64,000 bases of DNA from Hevea brasiliensis (lineage: Eukaryota; Streptophyta; Magnoliopsida; Malpighiales; Euphorbiaceae), in contig NC_079496.1 in the NCBI RefSeq assembly GCF_030052815.1, forward strand, positions 5,270,001 to 5,334,000, given 5' to 3'. The translations under genes were made by a program, and so were the position numbers. This document shows positions 39,826 through 50,645 of this stretch, piece after piece; position 1 is the stretch's first letter; every line of letters begins with the position of its first letter. The notes under the pieces were generated by a model. That model was not told the origin of the DNA, did no database searches, and saw nothing but the letters and a program-made list of their open reading frames with translations.

Positions 39826-40494
39826 ATCGTCACTGATAATGCTAAAAATTTGAATGGTCCAAAGATTCAGAAATTGTGTGATCAATACAAAATCTGACAT
39901 CTCAATTCCTCCCCATACCGTCCCCAGATGAATGGAGCGGTGGAAGCTGCAAACAAAAACCTCAAGAGGATAATCCGGAAAATGACAGTCACATATAGGG
40001 ATTGGCATGATATGCTTCCCTACGCTCTTCACGCATACCGGACTTCTGTAAGAACCTCAACCGGGGCAACTCCATACTCACTGGTTTACGAGATGGAAGC
40101 AGTATTACCTATTGAAGTTGAAATTCCTTCCTTAAGGATTCTGAAGGAATCGGGGATTGATGAGTCAGAATGGATCCAGTCAAGGTTGGATCAGTTAAAC
40201 TTGCTGGATGAGAAAAGGTTAGCAGCAGCATGTCATGGGCAGTTATACCAGAGGAGAATGGCTAGGGCATTTGACAAAAGCGTTCGCCCACGCGAATTCC
40301 AACCCGGGGACCTAGTTCTGAAGAAAATGCTGCTAAATCAAAATGATCCCCGGGGTAAATGGTCACCAACCTACACGGGACCTTATGTAGTTAAAAGAGC
40401 ATTTTCTGGAGGAGCCTTGATCTTGACCCACATGGACGGCGAAGAATTCCCAAGACCAATGAATGCTGACACCGTCAAGAGATACTATGCCTAA
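39826..40494 (+). pseudogene. Ogre integrase C-half
   Basis: Same frame as the preceding pol after the TAA. It starts IVTDNAKNLNG (second catalytic Asp), is broken again by TGA at 39895, then runs open from 39898 to TAA at 40492 with MNGAVEAANKNLKRI (catalytic Glu) and an integrase C-terminal domain (RPREFQPGDLVLKKML, KWSPTYTGPYVVKRAF). It ends VKRYYA, a typical Tat-lineage terminus. Confidence 0.93.
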
Positions 40495-41300
40495 AAAAAA
40501 AAAAAAAAAAAAGAGTAGGAGTGAAAATCCGAAAGGACGCTCCTAGCAAAATGTGTGATAGAAGGCGAAAACCCCGAAGGGGCGCTTTCTGTAAAATGAG
40601 TGAAGGATGAAGACCCGAAAGGGCGTCCTAAAAAAAAATAAAAATAAAAAAATAAAAATAAAAATCTAGGGGTGAAAACCCGAAAGGGCATCCCAAGAAC
40701 CAAAAGGGAGAAATAAGGAAAGGAGTACGAAACCAAGAAGGGAAATAAACCGTCATGGCATGAGACTTCAGAGTACTAGAAATAATGGCAGTTAAGGGAC
40801 TTCAAAGCTTACAAGGAATATGTGAGATCTATCCTTGTACCCTTTTCCTTTGAAACTCTATCTTTGTTTTTATTAAAACCGTAATAAAATCATACTTCAT
40901 TCCTTCCCTTATACTCATTCTTTAACATTATCCTTCTGCAATCTCGTTATTCAATGCGCTATTAATCAGTTAAAATTTTTGCCATAAGATTAGGATTTGA
41001 CAATTGATAACCTCACGTACTTTACTATGAGATTTGCAGGGAATGACTTGGAGAAAAAGGGGTAGGGGTGAAAACCCGAAAGGGCGCTCCTAGCAAAATG
41101 TGTGAAAGAAGGTGAAAACCCTCGAAGGGCGCTTTCTGTAAAATGAGTGAAGGATGAAAACCCGAAAGGGCATTCTGAAAGAGCGAGCCTAAAAAAAAAA
41201 AAAAAAAAAAAAAACTAGAAGTGAAAACCCGGAAGGGCGCTTCTAGTCAAATAGACGAAAGGGAAGTGAAAATTCGCAAGGACACTTTTCGGGAGAAAGT
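40495..41300 (+). repeat. 3' region with repeated AAACCCGAAAGGGCG modules
   Basis: Poly-A runs (40494-40510, 41191-41213) alternate with modules containing GAAAACCCGAAAGGGCG-type short inverted repeats. A block of three modules (40512-40690) recurs almost unchanged at 41060-41180. There is no reading frame of note. Confidence 0.8.
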
Positions 41301-41447
41301 CAGAAAAACTGAAGTGGGGCATTTGAAGAAATGGGGTCATAGGTCAAGTCTTGTAACTCATCCTCCATTAATCATTGGCCTTTGGATTCCTGTTAAGTAC
41401 ACTTCGTCAGGGAAGAATTCCTCGTATCGGGATTAGACTTGCTTTGT

Positions 41448-43085
41448 AAGTTGATTTTAATTTTCCCGCAATTTAAATTTCCTGTTATCAACCTCTGGAT
41501 CCTTGATCTAAGTTGATTTTAATTTTCCTGCAATTTCAATTTCCTGTTATCAACCTCTGGTTCCTTGATCTAAGTTGATTTTAATTTTCCTGCAATTTCA
41601 ATTTCCTGTTGTCAACCTCTAGTTCCTTGATCTAAGTTGATTTTAATTTTCCTGCATTTAAATTTCCTGTTATCAACCTCTGGTTCCTTGATCTAAGTTG
41701 ATTTTAATTTTCTTGCATTTAAATTTCCTGTTATCAACCTCTGGTTCCTTGATCTAAGTTGATTTTAATTTTCCAGCATTTAAATTTCCTGTTATCAACC
41801 TCTGGTTCCTTGATCTAAGTTGATTTTAATTTTCCAGCATTTAAATTTCCTGTTATCAACCTTTGGTTCCTTGACCTAAGTTGATCTTAATTTTCCTGCA
41901 TTTAAATTTCCTGTTATCAACCTCTGGTTCAATGATCTAAGTTGATTTTAATTTTCCAGCATTTAAATTTCCTGTTATCAACCTCTGGATCCTTGATCTA
42001 AGTTGATTTTAATTTTCCTGCAATTTCAATTTCCTGTTATCAACCTCTGGTTCCTTGATCTAAGTTAATTTTAATTTTCCTGCAATTTCAATTTCCTGTT
42101 ATCAACCTCTGGTTCCTTGATCTAAGTTGATTTTAATTTTCCAGCATTTAAATTTCCTGTTATCAACCTCTGGATCCTTGATCTAAGTTGATTTTAATCT
42201 TCCTGCAATTTCAATTTCCTGTTATCAACCTCTGGTTCCTTGATCTAAGTTGATTTTAATTTTCCTGCAATTTCAATTTCCTGTTATCAACCTCTGGTTC
42301 CTTGATCTAAGTTGATTTTAATTTTCCTGCAATTTAAATTTCCTATTATCAACCTCTGGATCCTTGATCTAAGTTGATTTTAATTTTCCTACAATTTCAA
42401 TTTCCTGTTATCAACCTCTGGTTCCTTGATCTAAGTTGATTTTAATTTTCCAGCATTTAAATTTCCTGTTATCATCCTCTGGTTCCTTGGTCTAAGTTGA
42501 TTTTAATTTGCCTGCAATTTAAATTTCCTGTTATCAACCTTTGGTTCCTTGATCTAAGTTGATTTTAATTTTCCTGCAATTTAAATTTTCTGTTATCAAC
42601 CTCTGGTTCCCTGATCTAAGTTGATTTTAATTTCCCGCAATTTAAATTTCTTGTTCCTTGATCTAAGTTGATTTTAATTTCCCGCAATTTAAATTTCCTG
42701 TTATCAACCTCTGGTTCCTTGATCTAAGTTGATTTTAATTTTCCTGCAATTTCAATTTCCTGTTATCAACCTCTGGTTCCTTGATCTAAGTTGATTTTAA
42801 TTTCCCACAATTTAAATTTCCTGTTCCTTGATCTAAGTTGATTTTAATTTGCCTGCAATTTAAATTTCCTGTTATCAACCTCTGGTTCCTTGATCTAAGT
42901 TGATTTTAATTTCCCGCAATTTCAATTTCCTGTTATCAACCTCTGGTTCCTTGATCTAAGTTGATTTTAATTTCCCGCAATTTAAATTTCCTGTTATCAA
43001 CCTCTGGTTCCTTGATTTTAATTTCATGCAATTTAAATTTCCTGTTATCAACCTCTGGTTTCTTGATCCAAGTTGATTTTAATTT
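41448..43085 (+). repeat. Tandem array, about 62-bp unit, roughly 27 copies
   Basis: The unit contains TTGATCTAAGTTGATTTTAA, a TTTCCTGCAATTT part and TTCCTGTTATCAACCTCTGG. Two subtypes (GCAATTTCAATTT and GCATTTAAATTT) alternate in runs, as expected from unequal exchange. It lies between integrase and the polypurine tract; amplified tandem repeats there are known in Tat-lineage elements. Confidence 0.96.
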
Positions 43086-43237
43086 TCTAGTATTTTAACT
43101 TCTGTTGCCGATCTCTAGGTCACTAACTTAGGTATGCTTTAGTTCCCTAACTTCGAACACCTAATCGTCCAAAATATGGGTCTGAATCTTTACATAATTC
43201 CTACACGAGAAAATTTTTCCCTTTAATAGAAATTATG

Positions 43238-43251
43238 TAAAGAGGGGCAGC
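43238..43251 (+). other. Polypurine tract of Ogre-like element
   Basis: AAAGAGGGGCAGC immediately precedes the 3' LTR start TGTCGACACC. Confidence 0.9.
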
Positions 43252-43859
43252 TGTCGACACCATATTTTGGCCGATCCCCAGAATCAATAAACTTTGAAAC
43301 CGATCCCCAGTACTAAGTCTCCCTTTGACAGCCAATTACATTTCTGATCTCTCTTTGACTAGATGGTCACATTTCCGATCTCTCCTCACAAGGAATTGAA
43401 TCGATGCTAAGTCCTCACATCAGTCAAAGCCTTACCGGTCTATTAAATCACTCACCGATCTCTCAAACCCATTGTCGAATTTCCTGACCAGCCTAGTATA
43501 TTCCTGATCTCTTTCGATAAACGAAATTAAACTGACACTAGACCTTTGTTACCAGTTTTATTGCCGATCTCCCTTTCAAAAGTTTAGGAATGATCAAAGG
43601 TTCCATTCTGGTTTAATGATGGTCCCGATCTTAAATGTTCAAGCCAAATTTACAATTTTAATCAAGTCCTGTCTAGCGTTGGTTTCCTATCGACCTCATG
43701 CTCATTGTGTCTCTCACACTTAGGTTAATAATCACTTTCAGTTATTTCAACATACTCAGACAATCAAGTGTTTAAATAATTTAGAAATTTTTCGATCACA
43801 ACCATTCATCGAACAAAAAAGGGCATTCCATTCCATTTCATTTCAAGACTTAGTACAAG

Positions 43860-45728
43860 TCATTCGGCTGGGGGATCACCCCCAGCCTGATCTACATTTT
43901 GTCCATCTCCTCTCTCACCCTCAGCCTCCTCCTCGCTATCCTCACCTTCATCCTCGGGAGCCAGGTTGGCCATCCAAGAGAAGTCCTCCTCAGGATAACG
44001 CTTCTTAAGCTCGGCCAGGAGATCTCTGTGAGCATTCACATAAGCGCCGGCCACTCCGGTCACTATCTCTTCTTCTTTCGCCTTGAGCTCCTCAGCAAGG
44101 TGAGCAAGTTGAGCAGCTTCATCGGCTCAGAGCGCTTGCACTTCTTCAAGAGCATGATCTCGCTCAGCCAGAACATGAGCTTGCTCGGCCAGCTTGTCCT
44201 CATAGAACTTCATTCGCCCCTCAATTTGAGATATGTAGCCCTGAGCGGATGAAAGTTGAGATCGGAGGGAAGCTGCTTCATGACCCATCCTCTCGACCTC
44301 TTTACCCAGGCGATGCGCCTTCTCCCGTATGATGTGCTGGTTCACTAGGCACTCCACGTTCAGGCTCATGGATCGGGTCAAGATATCATCAAGGTTATCC
44401 GGAGACAGCCTATCCCAATCTTCTTGAAGACAGATAGAGGACGCCAAGACCTTGGCGAAACCAGGGTTCTCTCGAACCGTACGATTCTTCTCCAGTGAGT
44501 GGACTAAGACTTGGGCACCGCGGGAGATGGTTCTCACGTTAGGTTGAGAAGGACCCTCTTCTGCGCTCGGAGCAACTGGAGGAGGTGGAGGCGGCTCTTC
44601 CCGGAGAGGAGGGGATTGGACCACTTCTACGACCACCGGTCCCGAAGGTTGAGACGAGCCTTCTTGTATTTCTCCAGGCTCATGCCTGGGTGTCTGCATT
44701 TCCTCAGCTCGCTTCATCTCTTGCACCTTCCGGGAGATCTCCCTCTTTCGCTTCCTGCTCTCCTTGGAGGCTTCGCCGCTTGCCATACCTGCACAAAGAA
44801 GAGGTCAGTGAGATCGCTAAGGTCCTGAGATCTGAGATGTAGAAAATACCGATGCCGAGGTCAGAGAGCCGAAGTTCGCGATCTTTGCCGGTGATCAACT
44901 CCATTGTCCGCAGTGCGATTCGGCGATCCATCGCATCCAGACAAGAAAACTTCTCTCTGCCCGCCTGATCCTTTAGCTCCATTACCATCAGGTCTTCTTC
45001 TCTATTTAAGGTAATGCGCTTCGGAAGTATGGGGCCCTGGTGCAGCCAGCTGCGGGGGAAGCCCTTAAAGCTGTTCGGAATTTTGCTCCTCAGGATAAAG
45101 AATCGGTTCTTCCAATTCTTCAGGGAGGAAGGCAGATCGGTGAAAAGCCCGCAATGTGGTTTCGCTTGGAAGAACCAATACTCGTCGTCCTTTCGACGAG
45201 TTAGCGTCTGGCGCCAAATGAACACTTTAGCTGTAGGTCGGAGCCCCTTAGCTCGACATAGGCCTCGGAAGGCTACTAAGATCCGCCACGAGTTCGGGTG
45301 AACTTGGGTGATGCACACTTGGTGATATTTCAAAACTTCCTTAAAAAAGTCATCCAAAGGAAACTGTAGACCGGCCTTTAACTGTTCCTCGTATACCATG
45401 ATCATGTCATTCTCTTCAAAGAAGTGATCGGCACGAAGATCACCGTGACACCGGATGAGCTCGTACGAATCAGGCTCGATGTTGTACTCCTGGCTGAACG
45501 AATGCAGGTCAGTTTCTTGCAAGACCGATGGCAGCTCGTCCATGGGAAGATTCTCTCTCCCTGAAGAATGTGTTCGCCTTGAAGATCTCGCTGGCCACGG
45601 CGAGCAGACAATGGAGGAGGTTCAGGTCGTCCGATCGGTCCTACCACCTCTACTTCATCAGACGACCACGAGAACTGAATAAAAGGGGGGCTCGTCGCTC
45701 TCTGACCTTCGGCACCGCTCATTTTCAA
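43860..45728 (-). pseudogene. Antisense LTR gene 1: gypsy-type 'Transposase_28'-like plus coiled coil
   Basis: Minus-strand frames 45543-44850 and 44786-43860 join in frame if an intron at 44849-44789 is removed. The first part resembles the plant PF04195 'putative gypsy-type transposon' domain: LQFPLDDFFKEVL, VHPNSWRILVAFRGLC, TAKVFIWRQTLT, FTDLPSSLKNWKNRFF. The second part is Pro-rich, then a long coiled coil and an acidic tail. About 540 residues in all. A TGA at 44129-44127 and a frame change before MDELPS (45543) break it; another possible ATG lies at 45722. Antisense extra ORFs are known in Tat-lineage elements, usually between pol and the LTR; here it lies inside the LTR. Biochemical role unknown. 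Confidence 0.7.
44789..44849 (-). other. Predicted 61-bp intron in antisense gene 1
   Basis: Minus strand GTATTTTC donor and CTTTGTGCAG acceptor. Splicing joins GIG to MASGE in frame; without splicing the frame does not continue into the coiled-coil part. Confidence 0.6.
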
Positions 45729-45877
45729 AGGAAATAAAGAATTTAAACTAAAAGAAACATCAAAGCCCTTACCGGAGTCTGATCGGTGTCAGAAGAATTT
45801 GAGAAAACGAGAGAATTTTGAAGTTGTTCGCAAGAGACTGAAAATGACATAAGAGAGTAACTGGCTAACCCCACCCC

Positions 45878-45886
45878 TATTTATAC
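45878..45886 (-). promoter_or_regulatory. Antisense TATA box in 3' LTR
   Basis: Minus strand TATAAATAG followed by GGGTGGGG, about 155 bp upstream of the ATG at 45722; conserved in the 5' LTR at 26790-26798. Confidence 0.6.
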
Positions 45887-46345
45887 TTGTCCGAGCATTT
45901 AATGCTCGCGAGGTTTCAGGTAATGCATCGGATAGCGAGACTCGCCAGCTGTTCTCACACGTCTCGCGAATATTCCCAAGATTCCATAAAGAGATCGGCT
46001 AACTAGAGATCGGCAGATTAAGATAAATCTTTTGAATTGAGGATCGGTTTAGGGTCATTTAAATTAAAGGTCAGATCGGGTAAATACTTTAGAGATCGAA
46101 AAATAATTAATGCAATAATAATAAGATGATAATTGACAAAATAAAATCTTTATTTCCAAAAGATCGGATTACATCATTTGGGCGATCTCTAGAAATCGGA
46201 TTGCATTAAAATTGGACTACATCATTTCGGTGATTTCTAGAGATCAGATTACATTAAAAATAAAATACATCATTTGGGCGATCTCTAGAGACCGGTGGAA
46301 CATCCCATCTAAAGGCCTATGTCAAAGCCTAGTCTCGTGGCTGAG

Positions 46346-46759
46346 TCAAAAGATGTGTTTGACCAGGAGACCAGCTGTTGACATCGGATAGATGTACAGC
46401 TCAGATGGGGTGACTATGACTCCCATGAAGATAAGAGACGTCATCATCAATGTTACCGCTCGAAACCGAGCCGTTGTCGGAACACCCAGTGCGGGGAGGA
46501 GCCAGATGAACGCCAAGGGGCAGTCGCTGGTGTTAAGGGGAATATTAGCAGTCTTCTCGCTCGAAATCAGTTCGCCATTTGAATCGGTCGAATGATTCGA
46601 GATCGGCACGATCGAGGTCCGCGATCCAGATCGTTTAATTAGTCCAGTTCTCTCACCATCATCAGATGAGGTCATTTCGATTATTCGATCACCGGGATCA
46701 TAAATTTTCAGTCGGGGAATAAAAAGGTCCATCGGAAAAAGATCAAAAACCACAATCAT
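46346..46759 (-). CDS. Antisense LTR ORF 2, small hydrophobic protein
   Basis: 137 residues from ATG 46759. The first half is polar (MTSSDDGERTGLIKRSGS), the second half hydrophobic with two likely membrane segments (DCPLAFIWLLPALGV and TLMMTSLIFMGVIV, then a third weak one). A minus-strand TATATA lies at 46850-46845, some 85 bp upstream, giving it a plausible promoter separate from antisense gene 1. The 5' LTR copy is frameshifted in its second half. I do not recognise a named family; it may be a second antisense ORF of this Ogre subfamily. Whether it is translated is unknown. Confidence 0.45.
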   Translation of the reverse strand: MIVVFDLFPMDLFIPRLKIYDPGDRIIEMTSSDDGERTGLIKRSGSRTSIVPISNHSTDSNGELISSEKTANIPLNTSDCPLAFIWLLPALGVPTTARFRAVTLMMTSLIFMGVIVTPSELYIYPMSTAGLLVKHIF

Positions 46760-47470
46760 GGCCTGAACAACTGCCGGAACAACTAGAGCAGGAAAGTAAG
46801 GAGGAAAAGAGGAAAATCGAATGGAGAAAGCTTTTGGTCAGGGGTATATAGGGGGAGATCAAGCATTTATTGCTAAGCAGAAAACGAAGCGGACGTTTTG
46901 GGAATCGAGGGGAATTAATGCTTTGACCAGACCGGACCTGATTAAGGGGAGGACCAGAACGATACAGATCGGAAGAAGGGAGGTCGGTATAAAAGATCGG
47001 AGAAGGATCATGTTAAGAAGATCGGAAAAGAAGAGAGAGCAGAAAACAAAGAGAATAAGGCACCTACCGCTGTCGTCATAATCAGAGCCAAGGTAGTTAA
47101 AGCGTTACAGGAGAAATCTCAACTGCATGCCCCAGAATCGCCCGCATTTCTAACATGTGTACGTCAGGACAGCGCTGTACATCCTAATCTCCACCGTTGA
47201 TCTTACTTGTAAGGACGAGCTCGGAGCCCTCAGATCAAAGAAGAAAACGACAAGATCAGCGCCCTTCACTCCCAGCCCTCGGATCGCCCCGGACAAGAGA
47301 ATTTAGGACCGTCAGATTAGAAGAAGAAAATGACAAATATTCTAAAGGGGATCTCAGCCGTCCGTTCTGATCCTCTTTAATTCCTGAGCCTCAGATCATG
47401 TCCTTCGAAATCCTGACCCTCCATCTCCCTCAAAATAGATCCTGAGCCTTCACAGGGAGCACCCGGTTCC

Positions 47471-47478
47471 TATAAATA
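47471..47478 (+). promoter_or_regulatory. Sense TATA box in 3' LTR
   Basis: TATAAATA, same context as 28379-28386. In this LTR it would drive transcription outward into CslG intron 2 in the sense direction of the host gene. Confidence 0.6.
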
Positions 47479-48545
47479 CCTGCATGAAAACTGTTCGACG
47501 GACGAAAAAAAAAAAAGAAAGAAGGGAAGTAGTTACTATAGCGGAAGAACTCTGAAATTTAATTCAGATCGTTACTCTGCTTTCATAAGAAGAACTTTTG
47601 AAACCAGTTTTCTGAAGTGTTTTCTTAAAAAGATTTTGAACACTGAAACTTTCCATTTTCAGCTCGTTCATCATCCCGCAGCGTTCACATTTTTCAGTTC
47701 CTTGTTATCCTTATTTTCACTTCCATCGTCCATGCTCAATCTCAATTAAACTCGGGTACAATTCTGACTCGATTGCATTTAGTGAAGTACTCTTTGTTCC
47801 AAGGCGAACGTTAGTCTCTCGGCTATCAACTTGCAATCTTATTGCATTTTGTGATTCTGTAGTTAGTTCACTAGATTCGACTCCTTACAGGTCAGTGTTC
47901 ATATTGCCATTGTATTAAGTTTAGTTCTTGTTTTACGTATTTCCTTTCTTCTTCTTTCTTTAAGTTCATATCACGTTTAAAAAAATACAAAGAAAGGTTG
48001 TGCTCTAGTTTATTTCCGTGTCGGATAATCCATACCTTTATTAATCTTTATTATTTCTGAACGCAAGTCATCTAGTCCCGAGTAATGTATAAGTGGTTGG
48101 ATGAAATGTAGGTAACAGCAACTTAAGAAGTCCCTTTGGAATAATGAAAGGTCTAAATAATAAGTCAGGAGAATGGTGAAGCCGAGTCACTAGAATAACT
48201 CAATAGATCATTGGGCAAGACGTCATAAGATAGAGTAAAACCAAACCCTGGATAACTAAATAGAATAGATCGGCTATCGAAAAATGCTGGTGAGGTGACC
48301 ATATAAGAAGGTCGGAGGATTCGGTTTGGTATCCCCTGTCCAGTCCAAAGGTACCAATAAGCTAAAGAAGTCTTGCTCAGGCCCCCCTTGACGCCTTTGA
48401 ACGTCAGAACCCTTAGCCTTAGGTCCTCTTGATAGGTAGAATTTAGAGAGATCGGAAAGACCCTTATCCGACTACCGTTTAAATAGAAGAGAGCAGAAAG
48501 GAGTCTTTATCCGATCCTCAACCAGAATTTCAGCAAATAATTTTA

Positions 48546-48830
48546 AAAGAGATTGGAGGAGGGTTTCTTATCCGATTCTCACCTAAAACTTTAACAAACA
48601 ACTTAAAAGAGGTCGGAAGAGAGTTCTTATCCGATCCTCGAGCTAAAATTTTAATAAATATTAAAAGAGGTCGGAGGAGAGTTCTTATCCGATCCTCGAG
48701 CTAAAATTTTAATAAATATTAAAAGAGGTCAGAGGAGAGTCCTTATCCGATCTTCAAGCTAAAATTTTAATAAATATTAAAAGAGATCGGAGGAGAGTTC
48801 TTATCCGTTTCTCAAATTGAATTTTAACCA
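48546..48830. repeat. Tandem subrepeat in 3' LTR, about 58 bp
   Basis: Five units, orthologous to 29467-29800 with one unit fewer; the last two units seem fused. Confidence 0.85.
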
Positions 48831-50645
48831 AATAGCCCCCTTCAAACAAAATAACAATACAACAATAACTCACTAAGGTTGTCTCATTTACTTATGTATC
48901 TGGGTTATCTGAATTTAGTGAAAAATCAAATATTCCTTTTTGTTAAAAGGATTAACATTTCCATTCAAGCCCTCCTAACTAATTTATAAAGAATGCAAAG
49001 TTAAATCTACTTACCCTTATTAAGAGACGAGGTGGGGTGCCTAACACCTTCCCCACCCGTTTACGGACCCCGAACTTAGAATCTCTGTTTTGAAGTGGTT
49101 TTATTTCACTTTGTCTTCACAAATGGTTTTCTTTAGTTTCCCTCAAAACTAAGGTGGCAACTCCTCATTCTTTTCCACTTCGGTGAGGGTTCGTTCAGGC
49201 GACCGCAAAATCCCTTGCGACACTCACATTTTTCCTCCCAAAGCCCTAGGTCCAAAACCTTAACTTCCATGTTTAATTCATTTGTTGAATTCTAAATGCA
49301 TATTTGATATTTATACACTTATTCATACTTAACTAATTCATAATTTGTATCAAAATCTTCCATCCTCAAACCTAAATCCTAGCTGGACGAATTTCTATTT
49401 GGTCCCTCAACAATTGTTTTGTTATGATTTTAAGTTACTTTCTAAGTTAATTAAACTAAAACATAATCATTTAACTACAAATTTTCAAGTTTAGATCTCT
49501 AACCTTGTGTGAAGCTTTTCTATCCTTTTAATTCTTCAAATTTTCTTCTCTCTCTTGTGCCCAATCTCTTGTCCAAGCTTGATTATCAAAGTTTTGTTGA
49601 GAGAGTTATGAATTTTAGGGTGAGAATTTAAGGTTTGTAAGAGCTTTTAGGTTCATCAATGGTGGAAAGAATACAAAATAAAAGGGAGAGAGGAAAGTGA
49701 TGGGAACAATGGAGAAGATAACTTTTAAATTTTATTTTTATTCTTTGTTGGACTTAGTCAAATAAATAAAATAAATGGTAATTTATTTATGAGGTCATGC
49801 TCATGTCATGGGGTGATGTCATTAATCTTATTTTCTTTTCTTTTCTTTTTCCTTTCTTTTTTCTCACTTCTTTAATTTAATTCTATATTTCAAAATTTTC
49901 TTTTCTCTGATTTTATTGAACAGTTAGGTCAGGAGTCAGCTCTAGGGGTGAATTGACCAAATCGCCCCTCGCCGGTTCAATCCGGTTTGCTAGTTATTCA
50001 ACATTTCTTCCAGACCTATGACCTAATTATTTGACCTGTTAACAATTCTTTTTTGTGATTTTCTCTTTTCAACTATGTTCACAATGGTCCTAAGGACCGC
50101 GGCGTTGCATTTTACTATTCAAAATTTGAGTTTAAATTGACTTCATAGTCCTTCCTGAGAAGGTCACCCATCGCTGTGACTCTCAGCTCATTTAACCTCT
50201 TATGTTCTGTTTTTCTTATTTATACTTAACTAATTGACAATTACTAATTATTTATGTTCAGGGCTTATCTAGTTGTCTTAAATGTGGTTCTACTTCTCTT
50301 AATTATCCGGACCGACACCGGTCACCTGAATAGTGAAATATACCAGGCTATGCAAATAAGGGTGTTATATTGAAAATGTATTGGAAGTGTTTTTCACAGG
50401 TTCCAAAGAACTGTTTTCTCCATTTTTAGCTGGCACTCTGCCGAATTTTCTATAAAATTTTCAAAACCTCAAATGAATTTATAATTTCAATAAATGAGTT
50501 AAATTTCACAAATTACACTTCATAACCTTGAAGAAATAAATTAAGGAAGGATAAAAATAATTGAGATAAAATATGGTGTTCCGATACACTGTGCGGCATA
50601 TCTTGCTCGGCTATATTGTAGATGGATAAGGGGTGTCACGGGGAT

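Larger units (their letters stand above)
25450..49222 (+). mobile_element. Ogre/Tat-type Ty3/gypsy retrotransposon (23.8 kb)
   Basis: A complete but inactivated element: 5' LTR 25450-30193, PBS at 30196, ORF1 31069-32957, gag-protease 33382-36886, intron 36887-37064, RT/RNase H/integrase 37065-40494, a repeat-rich 3' region, polypurine tract, 3' LTR 43252-49222. The target duplication is CTCAC (25445-25449 and 49223-49227). ORF1 before gag, two RNase H domains, the G-patch in the protease region, the intron before RT and the very long LTRs all point to the Ogre branch of the Tat lineage. LTRs look nearly identical apart from one 1.3-kb deletion, so it is the youngest layer of the nest. Confidence 0.95.
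43252..49222 (+). repeat. 3' LTR of Ogre-like element (5,971 bp)
   Basis: It is collinear with the 5' LTR, with the same TGTCGACACC start and CCTTGCGACA end. It keeps the 1,293 bp (44356-45648) missing from the 5' LTR and so shows the full antisense gene. Confidence 0.95.
23116..50369 (-). mobile_element. Solo LTR 2 (second nest layer), inverted, interrupted
   Basis: On the minus strand it starts TATAACACCC at 50369 and ends GGTAAGGTGTGACA at 23116. It is flanked by TTGAA at 23111-23115 and 50370-50374. Its own sequence is 23116-25449 plus 49228-50369, about 3.5 kb. Stretches such as GACCAAATGAACA (near 21649) recur inverted near 25090-25130, so it belongs to the same family as solo LTR 1 and faces it. 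Confidence 0.85.
20191..50640 (+). mobile_element. Solo LTR 1 (outermost nest layer), interrupted
   Basis: It starts TGTAATACCC at 20191 and ends GGGGTGTCACG at 50640, flanked by the 5-bp duplication GGGAT (20186-20190 and 50641-50645). Its own sequence is 20191-23115 plus 50375-50640, about 3.2 kb; the middle is two younger insertions. It has no PBS, polypurine tract, coding region or second LTR, so it is a solo LTR left after recombination. The long LTR with TGTAATACCC start fits a Tekay-like gypsy family. Confidence 0.85.

Noticed and set aside
41448..43085. 62-bp repeat array as a CRISPR or centromeric satellite
   Set aside because: It has no unique spacers, and it lies between pol and the 3' LTR of a retrotransposon.
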